A stretch of 64,000 bases of DNA, taken from contig OZ234493.1 of the NCBI GenBank assembly GCA_965153455.1, positions 21,752,213-21,816,212 on the forward strand, in the 5' to 3' direction. Shown piece by piece: positions 11,036-22,842 of this stretch. This DNA is from Sphagnum compactum (taxonomy: Eukaryota; Bryophyta; Sphagnopsida; Sphagnales). The position numbers were made by a program, and so were the translations under genes. The notes beneath the pieces are model-generated. The model was not told the DNA's origin and ran no database searches. It saw nothing but the letters and a program-made list of their open reading frames with translations. Position 1 is the stretch's first letter; each line of letters begins with the position of its first letter.

Positions 11036-11859
11036 ATCATTTGGATTTTTAGGGTTATGCCTTATGATTTAATGTTTAGGAATTTGGTTCATATATATCA
11101 AGGCTTAAGGTATATATTCTAAATTTTTATCATTGTATTGGTTTTTTATTTTATCACTTGTTTAGATCTATAACATAATTATGAATCTCCTTATTTCCAT
11201 ATGTTCCATAGTTGTTAAAGTTCAATATTTCTTAACCCACTTATGTTTAAATGCAATACTCATATCACATTGTGATAATTCATTAACCATGAAACATTAA
11301 AAACAAATTTAATATTTAATTCCCTGCCAATACATCATGAAATTTATGTTTTCAAAATTATTTATTCACCTCATAGTATGATTTAACATATATAAAAATG
11401 AACATAATGCAAAATTGGTCACATTAATGATATAGGGGGTTAGGGTTTAATGTAAAATTTACTACTTAATGTTAAAATTACGATTTAGGTTTAAAGTTTA
11501 GGATATATAAATTAATTAACATTTTTTTTGCAAGTCTATAATAACTAAAATAAATCTAGGTTGCATTGGGCGAATTTTTAGGGCTTAAACATATGTAAAA
11601 TAATACAATGTCATTTTATATTTTTTTAAAGAAAGTGAAAGAACTTAACTTGAAAATATTACTTTTTTTTGCGTTTCCTTAAATGTAATACCCATATTCA
11701 AGTTTGTTTCGATATAACCCTTAGGTGATTTAGGTAACATGAGGTGTAGACCCAACCTTAAATGTAATACCCACATGTAGGGTCATTTCGAAATAATTAA
11801 TATGTAGTTTGGGTGGTCTTTCAATGAAAACCAAAGCTAGACCTATATGTAAGTACTAC

Positions 11860-11995
11860 TAGACCTATATGCGAGTATTATAATGGATGTAAAAAAAAGC
11901 AGCAACTATTTACAAGAACTATATGCAAGTATTGCAATGGATGTAAAAAAAACTAACAACTAATTACGAACCTACATGTGGGTATTGCATAATTG
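11860..11995. repeat. 52 bp tandem array, about three units (B1)
   Basis: Units carry cctatatgcgagtatt followed by ataatgg or gcaatgg, then atgtaaaaaaa. B2 has about seven units at 47985-48352. Confidence 0.75.
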
Positions 11996-12554
11996 AGATG
12001 GCCTTGTGGAAATTATAATAGAAAGGATGTAAGTATTGCACAATGTTCATTTTGATCTTTGTAAACGCTAAACAAATTGATGTTACATATTCATATGAGC
12101 CTATTTAAGTTTTGATACTTACATCTAAAGTACTAGGAAGACTATGAAAAAGAAGACATATATAATTAACCATATACTCATCAAACAAGTGTGAGTAGAA
12201 AAAAATATTATATTAATAAAAAATCTACAAATATGGGTGGATCAAAAAATGCTAAAGAACATAATGAAAAAAAGGTTTTTTATAATATATCAAAGGACCA
12301 AAGTTCAAAAATTAGGTAGTCCAAAAAATGAAAATGTTGAAAAACCTAACTGGCTATATAAATTGGAAACCCTAAACCATATCATTATTCTTGTGTTTAG
12401 CTCGGTAAGAAGCTGCTGCATGACGAGCAGTGTATAGATGGCAACATTACATCTCACCCTGAACTACAATTGCAACAAAAATTCTTCCTTTGTTGCGCCC
12501 TGAACCCTTTAAACACCCAAAAATCACCAAATTAAACCTTAACACCACCCACCA

Positions 12555-13200
12555 CAATAAAAAACGATGGCACATTGTTGTCGTCTTCTTCTTTTCAAAG
12601 ACAGAAAAGACAAAACACACAAGAAAACAACCAAAAAAAAACCAAAAGAAGGGAGGGAACTTACCTTCAAGCTCCCACTCTTCCCTTTCACTTTTGGCTC
12701 CTACTTCTACCCTCTCTTTTGCACTTTCGTTTCAAATGTTTTCTCCTAGCATCTTCTTCTTCTCAAGTAAAAAAAAAAAAAAAAAAAAACACAAAGAAAA
12801 AAAAACCATAAAGAAGAAAAAATACACAGAGAAGGGAAGGAGCTTACCTTCAAGCTCCCGCTCTGCCCTTTCACTTTTGGCTCCCGGTTCTACCCTCCCA
12901 CTTTTGCACTTTCATTTCAAGCGCTTTCTCCTGGCATCTTCTTCTTCTCAAGCAAAAGAAAATAAAAACACAAAGAAAAAAAAAACCATAGAGAAGAAAA
13001 AAAATGCAAAGAAGGGAGGGAACTTACCTTCAAGCTCCCACTCTGCCCTCTCCTGCTTCTGCCCTCTTGCTTGTGCCCATTCGTTTCAAGCACTTTTTTT
13101 TGGCATCTTCTTCTTCTCAAACAGAAGAAAAAAAAAACACAAAGAAAAAAAACCATAGAGGAGAAAAAAAAATGCAGAGAAAGGAGGGAGCTTACCTATC
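12555..13200. repeat. 170-185 bp purine/pyrimidine tandem array (B1)
   Basis: Four units each read aagaagggaggg..cttac, then a CT-rich tract (caagctcccactctgccct), then atcttcttcttctca and a long A-rich run. Unit starts near 12654, 12837, 13016 and 13186 give spacings of 183, 179 and 170, not all multiples of three. Long ORFs across it are therefore low-complexity by-products. B2 has the same array at 49480-50090. Confidence 0.8.
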
Positions 13201-13790
13201 TTTTCTCACTTCTGCATTTGGGATGAAGTGCTCCTCTTGCTTTCTCCTCTCCACATTCCTTCAATGTTGAGCTCTCCACCTTCTTCAAGCCTTGTGTCTA
13301 TGTCTCCTCGAAGCTCTGTGCTACTCAAGCTCGGGAGCTCTCTCGAGCTTTGGAGATGGAGTGAATGGGAATTGTGCTATTCAAGCTCGGGAGTTTTCCC
13401 GAGCTTTGGAGATGGAGTGAACAGGAAATGAGATGAAGGAGGTAGGAGGGGGGAGGTAGGTAGGAGGGGGGGGGAGTAGGTAGGAGGGGGAAATTTTGGG
13501 GCTGAAAAGGGAGCTGAAAACTCCCTAGGGAGGGGAAAAGGATGTGTTTTTGGTTCATCCCCAAAATGGCTTGAACGGCTTCATCCTGAACTAGTGCATT
13601 GGTCGCTGCTGCTTCATTCCAGCCCAATTCCTCCCATCTTCGGTAATAGTACACTCTACATTTTGTTGACTTGTGCGCCCAGTATGGAGCTCTTTGACAG
13701 AAATATTGCTTTAAACCTGCAGGGCCAGAGTTACCTAGCCCCTATGACTACACTAGTTCCGTTTGGGATGAACTCAAGTTCATCCCAATT
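13201..13790. repeat. GC-richer segment of B1 with a copy of repeat P
   Basis: A near-repeat of about 57 bp (gctctgtgctactcaagctc... and attgtgctattcaagctc...) is followed by a G-rich tract gaggtaggtaggaggggg. From about 13620 a P segment follows, with aattcctcccatcttcgg and gacagaaatattgc. It resembles 29690-29820 and 26165-26290. The readings share a short ELFDRN/DLFDRN stretch, which hints at an old coding piece, but no gene can be named. Confidence 0.5.
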
Positions 13791-14559
13791 ATTGGATCTC
13801 CTATAGGCATTGAGGTTGGGTCACTTTTTCTTTTCTTTTTTTTCCTTCCTTACTTCAAGGCTACCCATAAAAAAAAACTTATTTGGTTGCCCAAGCATTT
13901 CAAACCCCAACTACCTACCTGACTTTGCATTTACTTACCTCCACCCCGTCAAAACCCTAAACCTCATCACCACGAAAACCTTGTCGTTGTAGTTGTAGGA
14001 GGAGAGGAACATTGTTGTAGCCAGAACTTGAGCGTAGCCAAAAGAGGAGCCAGAACTTGAGCGTGAATGTAGTCATTGTTTCAAGGAAAGGTCATTGTTG
14101 TAATTTGGTTTTCGAGCAAATGCGCCATTAAATGATTAAGAACCAAGTGCTACTACAACATAACAACTTAATATTGCTGCAATATCGGAGTGCAACGAAG
14201 CGTTGCTACAAAATCAAAGTGCAATGAAGATGGTGCGGCAAAAGACAGTGCTGAAGTAATGTTGCAAAAAGTGATGTTGAAGACAATGCGACACAAGACG
14301 TTGTTGAAACACTACTATAGAAAATGTTGCTAAAGTGTTGTTGTAGAAGATGCTACCCTAGAAGACAACTTGTGCATTTGTGGCAAGTAAGTGTACATCA
14401 ACCCTTTTTTTTGGTCCATGTCCCCTTGTAGAAAAAATGATTATGAGCGTTACGTTCAATGTAACGTTTTGGTCTTTTTATGAAACCAGGGCAAAAGACA
14501 ACGAGAAATGCAACATTTGTTGTCGTCTTCTGGTTTTCTTAGAAACTAGGGCAAAATAT

Positions 14560-15745
14560 AAAGACAAGTGCACTTCATCGTCATCTTCTACTTTTTTTTC
14601 TTGCATTATAGAAGATGACGATGAGTCGGAAGGTTCGTCATCATCTTTTCCTAGTTTATTTTGGGTTGTAAAAGATGACAACGAGCCTCATGGCTCATCG
14701 TCATCTCTTGGTTTTTTTCCTTGTTGTGTTATAGTAGTATATTTGGAGTAGTATTTTGGAGTTTGAATTAAGGCATTTGATCCAAGGAGGCATTCCTCTA
14801 AATTCATAATTAGTGCATAATTTTTTATGTAACAATAAGAAAATAAAATAACAATGGTCTCATTGGTAGATAATTTGTGAATGCCAAATGTCTTCTGTAA
14901 GAAATCAAGGAAGTGGGAAGTAAGAAAGGACGTTAGAAATGAAAACACTCTAAAAATGTGATCCATGAGGATATAGTTTGGTAGCTTATTATAATGATGT
15001 TCCTTTAGTCTAGACGCCACTGTTGCCTGCTTTTGGATTGGAGTTGGAAGGAAGGACCACCCCCTTGTATGTATGTGTGTGGGCATTGAGGAGGAGCCAA
15101 CCAAGTGTTCTATATTTACAAAAGATGATGACGAGCCTCCCGACTTGTCTTTTGTGTTTTTTTCTTCAATTGTAGAAGACAACAACAAGCTAAAAGGCTC
15201 ATCGTCATCTTGTGGTTTTTTTTGGATTGCAAAAAATGATGACAAGCCTCCCGACTCATTGTCGTCTTATGGGTTTTTTTCTTAGGTTAAAGAAGACAAC
15301 AACAAGCCTCCCAACTCATCATCTTGTGGTTTTTTTCCTTGGGTTGCAGAAGATGACAAGAAATTACAAAGTTCGAATCGACTTGTTTTTCTTGAGTTGC
15401 ACAAGATGACCACGAGCCTCTTGACTCATCATCGTCTTGCTAATTTTTCTTGAGTTGCAAAAAACGACAATGAACCGGGAGCTCATTGTCATCTTATGGT
15501 TTTTTTTTTAAAAATTATAAAAGATAACAACGAGCCTTTTGACTCATTGTCATCTTGTGGTTTTTTTTCTTTAAGTGCAAAAGACAACAACAAGCTAGGA
15601 AGCTCGTCATCATCTTATGCTTATTTTTTTGAGTTGCACAAGATGGCAACAAGCCTCTCCGTTCATCATCATCTTGTGTTGTTTTTTCTTGGGTTGCAGA
15701 AGACGATGATGAGCCGAAAAGCTCGTCATTGTCTACTGCATTTTT
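14560..15745. repeat. Array of ~13 short palindromes (B1)
   Basis: Each unit is an imperfect hairpin of the form agatgacaacgagcc-NNNN-ggctcatcgtcatct, joined by tggttttttttcttgggttgca-like linkers; unit length is about 60-95 bp. Because the units are palindromic, both strands read as Asp-Asp-Asp-Glu-Pro...Ser-Ser-Ser-Ser repeats. About 370 bp (14735-15110) without units split the array. B2 has a matching array at 51310-52500. Confidence 0.85.
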
Positions 15746-15779
15746 TTCGTTTTTGTACACAAAGGCACCACATGTCATG

Positions 15780-16570
15780 CCCAAGAATTAATGTAATTAT
15801 TAATAGATTTGTAATTATAAAAATAATAATCTAAATAAATTAAAATAAATAATTAGTCAATAGAACAAAATAATTATAATAAATATAAATGTATTAAGTT
15901 AGTTTTATGATTATTATATTAGTTAAATTGAATTATAATGAAAAATATAAATATGATAATCTAATTTTATACTTAGATTATATTAATTAATTTTAATCAA
16001 AAATAAAACTTTCAAAATACAAGGCCTTTAAGATTTTAAATATAATGAACAATATTTATTATTACTAGTAGTAGGAACATTAATTTTGTAATTCTTCTTG
16101 CTGCAAGTTGTTTTTGTATAAAAAAGTTGTAGCAAGTTGGAAAAAGTAAGTTATTATCCATTTATATGTTTTTTGTAATTTTTTGTTTACGAGAGCTTGA
16201 AGTTCCTTAGCGGTGGTGGCCATCACCATTGTTGGGAAGATTCAAGTTTTTTTTTTTTTTTTCGATCAATTGTTGATTAAGGATTTGAGTGCTTTTGTTG
16301 TAGGATGGCATGTCCCTTAAAGAAACTTAATCGCCAAGGAAAGGTGACGAAATGTTGTAACAAATGAGGAGGAAAGAGAAGTGAAATAAAGACTTATCAT
16401 CTATACTCCTACTTTTGATGGTAAACCCTAAACCCACTCCTATTCTTCAAAATAATTTGGTTGTGATGGACCATATGTTTCACATGATAAGGTTTAAAAG
16501 AGTGTAATGCAACACATTGTGAATAAAAAATCCCAATCCAAACCATAAACCCCATTTTCATTCTTTATTT
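15780..16570. other. Very AT-rich zone of B1
   Basis: Long A/T runs, including a 15-17 base poly-T near 16246; collinear with 52540-53330 in B2. No gene or further repeat is seen. Confidence 0.5.
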
Positions 16571-16639
16571 GAGAATAGGGATCGGGTTTTTTTTTTGCCC
16601 AATTTTTTCCAAGCAATATCCTCATCATTTTAAGGGTTT

Positions 16640-16860
16640 AACTACTAGCATATTTGTAATGCCCTCCTTGTATTTATGGTTTTTTTTGTTAGTTTGTAAT
16701 ACCTTCATATTTTTAAAGTTTTTTTGTTGGTCTATTTGCAATACCTTCATATTTTGTGGGGTTTTCTTGCTGGTCTGTTTGCAATACCTTCATATTTTGT
16801 AAGGTTTTATTGTGGCATGTTTACAATACTTTCATCTTTCTTAAGGATTACTCGCTAGTT
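16640..16860. repeat. 42 bp tandem repeat, five units (B1)
   Basis: The unit is tttgcaataccttcatattt plus a T-rich linker ending near gctggtctg. It is present in B2 at 53425-53645. Each unit holds one copy of the CAATACC...CAT motif spread through block B. Confidence 0.8.
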
Positions 16861-16904
16861 TGATTTTTAAAATGTTGTTCTTGTAGGGGCTTTAGTGGCT
16901 TCAC

Positions 16905-17802
16905 ATGAAAGTTAATCAAGTATAAATACCACCAAATCATGCAATGAAAGATGCAGATTAGGTTCATGAAGGGTCAAGGTGGAAGTGCAAGAGCAATGGA
17001 TGCATTGACACTTACGTGGCTAAATGGTTGATTCGTTGACATTTGGACAACAAAATAGGTTTTGCATGGAGGTAAGCAAATATGGTCGTCCTTCTACTCA
17101 TGTTGGGGACCAAGGCAACAAACTCACCATGTTATGAACGTTTGAATTTTGAACAACTGCATCCAAGGCAAAAGCGGAATTAAAAGAAGGCCCTTGATTA
17201 ATTGAAAAAGAAAGCGAAGTTAGAATGGGATGAACTCCAAGCCCAAGCGCAACAAATGGAATAGGTTAAGTGGCCTTTGTTGGTATGTTTAACCTCCAAC
17301 ATCTTGTTGGGCATCATTGGGATTCCCGCATGAAGGGTGGGGTTCATCCCATAAAGTGCATGGGCGCGCCTTGAGAAGGATGAAAACCTTGTTGACACAA
17401 TTCAAACAAGCAAAGTTACCTATGAAAAGCCTTTGAAAGTTGCATGGGGTGCTCGGAATTAGACATTGGAATCCAATAAGCGTAATTAAGCCAAAGAAAT
17501 GGATGCAATATCCAAGTATCACAATTCCAAAATCATTCATGGGTGGTATATTTCCATACTTATACTATTTTTTTGTTAACATTGTTTGCATCTTAACATT
17601 GGAATCTAATTTTTATTTTTATTTTTTTCGTGTTAGGCTTCGGGGCACAACAAAGGAAGCTTTTGTTGCATATGCAATTTGACTTGCACTTGAGCATCGT
17701 TAACTATTTACTCATCATCATGCAACAAAAGTTATAGAAACTACAACAAAGTATCACACCATTATGGGAATTCCTTCCAGTTCATCCTCCTTAGAAGAAT
17801 AA
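16905..17802 (+). pseudogene. C2H2 zinc-finger protein pseudogene (B1 copy)
   Basis: A possible ATG at 16905 opens a frame reading PPNHAMKDAD, then WKCKSNGCIDTYVAKWLIR followed by HLDN. This is a C-x4-C-x12-H finger; the last His is visible in the B2 copy (HFDNNH). Downstream come a helical WDELQAQAQQME stretch and KYHNSKIIHGW, a GT donor at 17546, a TTAG acceptor at 17636, then a last exon beginning LRGTTKEAFVAYAI and ending IPSSSSSLEE at 17800. The frame is broken by stops (for example TGA 17680 and TAA 17701, both Gln in B2) and a 1 nt deletion after the finger. A DNA-binding role is inferred from the finger only; I do not recognise the family. Intron/exon layout is shared with B2. Confidence 0.6.
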
Positions 17803-20335
17803 TTATGGATATAACTTTAATGCACATACACACCATTTTTGTATCGAGCCATTATAGATTAAGTTACCATGATATATTTTTATCACCATCTTTTTTGTAA
17901 TGTGGTTACTTGAACATTTTTGTTTCAATCCACTTGTTTTAATTTTGATCTTTAATTTTGCGATTTGTAGATTTTGGGATCATCTTATGCCTTGTTGCAC
18001 ACAATACCCCCATCCACCACAAATGGATTACATTTATTATAAATCAAATGACCAATACCTTTATCTAATAGGGTTAACACATTATGTGGCCATGCTAGAG
18101 CATTTAAGCAATACTTTCATTATCCCTATCATGAATGCACACATACTAGCACAATAACCTTAAGGAAAAAATGTAATTTAAAATTTTTATATTATTACAT
18201 GCCCACTTTCATGAAAGGACCCCTTGATGCATAAACCGGTTTGTCTATGCGGGTATTGTAAACTTTTGATCTTTTCTTGTTTATGGTTGGGTTCTCCATA
18301 AAGCGTCTCAAATTATAATACTTGCATACTAACCAACTTGTGCTCAGGTTCCATTACCCCAATCTAAATTTTTGTCTAATATATGTTTCAAATAGATAAA
18401 AGGGACATTGGGTTTAAGGTTTAGGGAAATTAAGCCCACCTCTTTGTCATGAATTGTTTTAAGATAACCTTTTTCCTAACATTGATATTATTTTCATGGA
18501 ATATTTTGTAAGTGAATTTATGTATTCACACACACACATATATATAAGAAAATTCCTATTTTTCTTTTCTTTTTCATTAAAGTAAAGGAAAATGAAGGTG
18601 ACTCCATGGCAAAGGTATGAATGATAAAAAACCTTCCCACGGTTTGGGGTCTCCCCCCCAAAATCTAAAACACAAGTTTCTTTGGTACTAATATAAAATT
18701 GTTTCATAGTTTTATTACAATTATGTATCTAATTGATAGTCTATACACAATTTAGGGTTATGCAAAAATAATTTCAAAATTAGGTTTAACACTTAGTTCA
18801 AAACAAATTGTGTAAAACTTTGCAACCAATTCTTTTTGTGTTTATTTAATTTAGGGTCAATGTAGGAATTTTTTTTGCATACAAAGGTTTTAGCTCAACA
18901 TTTTACTGTTTATTGTATAGGTTTGTTTAATTTTTCAAATTAAAACCTATACATCCATTAGGTTGTAATGTGTACATAATTTATGGTTATGCAAAAAAAA
19001 AATACCAATATTATGTTTAAGTTTTTTTTTTGGTATGAAACTATTTATTTTTTTGGATGAGGGTTAAAATTTTCAATTTGTAATATCTACCCTATCACCT
19101 TATGTCAGATCTCAAATGCATGCCCCAACCCCAAATTGCAATACTTAGGTAAATGTATGTTATGTAACTACCCTTGATTTAATAATGCAAAAACTTGTTC
19201 CTTCATCATCTAATTAGCTATATAAGGTTATGTAAATATATATTGTTTACCAGATGCAATACCTACATCTAGTGTATCCAAAACAAAAGGAAATATCCAA
19301 AAGATACTTATTTTTAAAAAATTAAAGCAATTATCAATACCTTCATTTTTAGGTGTAAACATTGATTGTGGGCATGTCCCAATTTTTCCAAACCCTAATT
19401 TGTAATACCTACATTATTTGAAATCAGTGTTAAAATGATCATTAAAGCAATTTTGCCTTTGTTATTGTATTGTAAAACTACCAATCTACAAGCTTATCAC
19501 AATACTTACAGAAATATGTATTGTGTACTTTCACCAAAAGCCCCTTTTTAATTAATAAATATTTATTATGCAGGTATTGCAAAAATTTAATCCCTCAGCA
19601 TCTAAGGGGGATCTTGTCCACCAAATGCAATACTTACATTTAATGGACCGAATGTAATAAGAAATATCCAAACATTTGATATTTGATATTTATAAATAAA
19701 GCAAACCCATTAAAGCAAATCATCATTCTGCTGAGAAAAAGTAGGACAATACCCGCATTAAATGGTCAAATGCCCCACTAGAAGGAGTAGGGAATTCGCA
19801 ATACCTACATTTAACGTACTAACACATAATTAATACCCACGAAAGATATGAAATTATATGCAATATTTGTATTAATGCTCGTCAACCTTTAATTATGACA
19901 TACCCTAAACCTTGCAATACTTGCATGTAAGACCAATTCAATGCCACAAGAAACAAGATGGGTAAGCATTACTCACATATTGACTTGGAGATTATTGTAC
20001 AATTGACCTGTAATACCCACACTATATCGGGTGGTAGTTTAGTTGTACATGATGCAAGTATGCAATACCCACCTTTACATAATAATTGAGTGAAATATTC
20101 TTGTTTGGGAGTTTTAGAATACATGTGCTATATAACCTTAATAATGTAACTTCAACTTTCAAACCCTATATGTTCACTAATACAAAATCAATGCATTAAC
20201 ACATAAATGATTTATTCTTTGACACAATTGTAATATCATGCACATTTTAATAATGGACAATTAAAATGGGGGATAAGTACAAACAATTTTGTGTTGGTTT
20301 TTTTACTCATAAACCCTTTTCTTTTGGATATTTCC
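17803..20335. other. Motif-rich non-coding part of B1
   Basis: A ~17-20 bp degenerate motif, best form cttgcaatacttgcatgtaa (19911-19930), recurs on both strands every 60-200 bp with variants such as tgcaatacccacc and caggtattgcaaa. The same occurrences are kept in B2 and in the fragment at 26300-27640. No gene or RNA family is recognised. Confidence 0.6.
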
Positions 20336-20339
20336 ATGT

Positions 20340-20568
20340 TCTAATATTATCTCATGTCAATCCTTCATTTGATGTACTGAATTGCCAAGTCTATCATTGA
20401 CACAATCAAATACCATGTGTGGAAATGCATGATTGGAAAGGCAAATACTTCGTACATCTATTGCAATAGAACACAACAATGATGTGGTGTGGTCTGTGAG
20501 TTGAACCCCACCTTCTTTGACTTCATTGATGATTTTTTGCATTATGTCACCATTCAAACAAAAGTTTT
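20340..20568 (-). pseudogene. SWIM-gene tail, truncated copy in B1
   Basis: The reverse strand reads GDIMQKIINEVKEGGVQL, then CSIAIDVRSICLS and HMVFDCVNDRLGNSVHQMKD. It aligns with the C-terminal part of the SWIM zinc-finger exon at 57466-58293. The SWIM motif itself is missing: homology stops at 20568, where R2 begins. It has Gln where the full copy has a TAA stop, showing that stop is a later mutation. Confidence 0.7.
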
Positions 20569-20594
20569 CTCCGGAATTTCAAGGGGCAGGCAGG

Positions 20595-20779
20595 CAGAAG
20601 CCAAGGTTTTCACAATCGTGTGTGCGACCCAAAATTTAGAAGCCCAAGGTGCTGTGCACTCTGCTCTCAAAACAGGGATAGCCATTGCGTATGCCCACAA
20701 CCTTAAGGTACACGAGGGTTTCAAATACTTTACCGATCAACACAGGAGTCAGGCATCAGACTCAAAATTTTCAAAATAA
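20595..20779 (+). pseudogene. Unidentified coding remnant in R2 copy 1
   Basis: The reading EAKVFTIVCATQNLEAQGAV continues through KTGIAIAYAHNLKV to SDSKFSK and a TAA. The other copy (62357-62550) has the same protein and the same stop, but an 8 bp insertion (gatacagg duplication) breaks its frame. Conservation of sequence and stop suggests a real ancestral exon, perhaps the 3' exon of the trihelix-like gene that precedes R2 on the right. Family unknown. Confidence 0.4.
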
Positions 20780-21302
20780 TAGAGTTATCCGTAAAGTCAT
20801 GCCCGGTTTGGCCTGAGTTACACCACTCATTTCATGCTTCATCCCCTCCTGGTTGTTGTCCATAAAATCATGATTATTAAATAAGGGTATGAAATACTGA
20901 GACTCAAGATTAAATGCACCAGGTTAGAGAACATTTATAGCTACAGTACACATAGCAGCAGTGATTGGTTGAAAGCGTTCAAGAAAAGAAAGGACAGGGC
21001 AAATTCAGTTTAGCACCATATTTGCTGCTAAACTGAATTTCATGCCCTGTTGAAGCCCAGTGTACTTTTTTTTGGTGTTTTTTGAAATCTCGTCCCCTAT
21101 GTGACCAAACAGGACCAAACAGGGGGTTCCAGTGCCGTCTTTGCCTGACTTTACGGATGACTTTATTGGCAAGGATTTTACAGGGCCTTGGACCTATTCC
21201 AGAAACAACTACCTGGAAGCAACTCAATGCAATTAAGAACTCGTTTTCTTGTGACTTTAATAAAACCGCCACGCGCGACCTTGTTCCCCAGCTTTTACCG
21301 AT

Positions 21303-21480
21303 GACTGCTGGCTTTGCAAAGGACACTTTCAGGACTCCACAACTGACAGGACTACCATGGAGTCGACTGCTGGCTTTACGAAGGACATTTCAGGGCTCCA
21401 CAAATGACAGCACGACCATAGAGTCGACTGCTGGCTTTACAAAGGACATGTCAGGACACCACAAATGACAGCACGACAAT
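21303..21480. repeat. ~62 bp tandem repeat, three units
   Basis: Units start gactgctggctttrcraagg at 21303, 21365 and 21426. The second R2 copy has the same three units at about 62963-63140. Confidence 0.8.
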
Positions 21481-21566
21481 GGATGGCTCACGTTCGTATG
21501 GCAAAACCTTATAATCTCCGGACAAGTTTTTAAAAGACCCAAAAGATTGCACCACAAGAATTTCTT

Positions 21567-22098
21567 GGCAAACGTTCACTTACTAAGCAGCTTCTGTAGG
21601 CAATTATGATGAACGTTGGGGAACAAACACACTCTTACCAGGCAACAAACACACTCTTACCAGGCAGTTTCTGCAAGGTTGCTTACCCTACCAACCTCCC
21701 ACAATTTGGCAAACGTTCACTTACTAAGCAGCTTCTGTAGGCAATTATGATGAACGTTGGGGAACAAACACACTCTTACCAGGCAGTTTCTGCAAGGTTG
21801 CTTACCCTACCAACCTCCCACAATTTGGCAAACGTTTCACTTACTAAGCAGCTTCTGTAGGCAATTATGATGAACGTTGGGGAACAAACACACTCTTACC
21901 AGGCAGTTTCTGCAAGGTTGCTTACCTTACCAACCTCCCACAATTTGGCAAACGCCTCACTTACGAGGCAGGTTCTGTAGGCAATTACGATGAACGTTGG
22001 GGAACGGACAATGAGATAAGTGTAAAGTAAAGGTTGGCAAAGACACTCTTACCAGGCAGCCTCTGCAGGTTGCTTACCCTACCAACCTCCCACAATTT
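21567..22098. repeat. ~119-141 bp tandem repeat, four units
   Basis: Units begin ggcaaacgttcacttac at 21567, 21708, 21827 and 21947 and contain cttaccaggcag and cctaccaacctccc. R2 copy 2 has only two units (63226-63555), which explains most of the length difference. Confidence 0.85.
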
Positions 22099-22587
22099 CA
22101 GCCCCATCGGTATGTTTTTCCTTAGCATGAATTAGGTGGGAATTTTAGGACATAAATCAATGCAAACTTTGAGGCAGTACTTCCTTCTTCTTTCTTTCTT
22201 TCTTTCTTTCCTTCGAAATTCCAATTTTGGAGCATCCTTTTTCCCCAATACAAAAGTTAAATTCAGCATCATTTCCAACTTGTCTTTTCTTGGGAATTTG
22301 TTGGCTCTGCCCAGGGGACCAGGCATACATCGTCTGAGGAGGTGGGATCACTTGCATATAGAAACTTGGAGTAGCTACCCTTGTAACAGGGGCTGCAAAT
22401 TCAAAATCAAGGAAATGTAAGTTTAGATTCAAAGAATGAGGAAATAGCTTTACTTCATTATACTACTGCAGGTGACATTCCATCTTATATATAAAGTGCC
22501 TTGTGCGTCCGTGCGTGCGTCGAGGTCCTGACAGTGGAGGTCCTGAAACCCAGATCCCAACTGCCCGTCCGTCGAGGTCCTGAAACC

Positions 22588-22745
22588 TGCCTGGCTCCTC
22601 TTTTCCGGGTTTTCGTGAAACCCGGCAGTTCTGTGCACGAAAACCCGGCGGTTCTGTGATTATGTGGATGAAATATTATACGTTTTTAGTTCCGTGCAAT
22701 GAGCTCAGAGTTCTGGATGGGTGGTTATGAGGATGAGATATCATT
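22588..22745. repeat. 160 bp direct repeat, partner at 24528-24686
   Basis: Both copies read cctgcctggctcctcttttc, then ccgggttttNgtgaaacccgg and gttctgtgattatgtggatg. They are almost identical while their surroundings differ, which suggests recent internal duplication or nested insertion of a second element. Confidence 0.85.
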
Positions 22746-22842
22746 TCACGACTTTGCGGACAACGCCCAGGAGGGGATGAAGCATCAAATGAGGGGTGCA
22801 ACTCAGGCCCAACAACAGGGCATGAGTTTATGGATAACTCTG
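22743..22842. repeat. Inverted copy of an R2 segment inside the insertion
   Basis: The reverse complement matches 20776-20875 and 62546-62645 (agagttatccgtaaagtcat ... cctcctggttgttgtcc). The Helitron-like insertion therefore carries a piece of the repeat it landed in, in opposite orientation. Confidence 0.8.

Larger units (their letters stand above)
11036..20568. repeat. Large duplicated block B, copy 1 (B1)
   Basis: About 9.5 kb align collinearly with 46674-57790. Shared content, in order: a tract of short motifs, a purine/pyrimidine tandem array, a palindrome array, an AT-rich zone, a C2H2 zinc-finger pseudogene, a motif-rich zone, and on the opposite strand the tail of a SWIM gene. B1 lacks the solo LTR and the ~530 bp insertion of B2, and has fewer 52 bp units. 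It ends abruptly at ttttctccg, where R2 begins. Confidence 0.9.
20571..22482. repeat. Repeat R2, copy 1 (left part)
   Basis: This is homologous to 62339-63907. It starts at gaatttcaaggggcag and contains a short coding remnant (EAKVFTIVCATQNLEAQG ... SKFSK, stop 20777-20779), two tandem arrays and, on the reverse strand near 22400-22330, a proline-rich reading after a cag acceptor. The copy is split at 22482 by a 2.4 kb insertion and resumes at 24904. Confidence 0.85.

Noticed and set aside
12490-13158. 222-codon Lys/Ser-rich frame
   Set aside because: It lies across the purine/pyrimidine tandem array; unit spacings of 183, 179 and 170 do not all keep frame and the product is low-complexity poly-Lys/Ser/Phe.
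14380-15834. Asp-Asp-Glu-Pro/Ser-Ser-Ser frames as an acidic repeat protein
   Set aside because: The same residues appear on both strands because the DNA units are palindromic, and frames break often.
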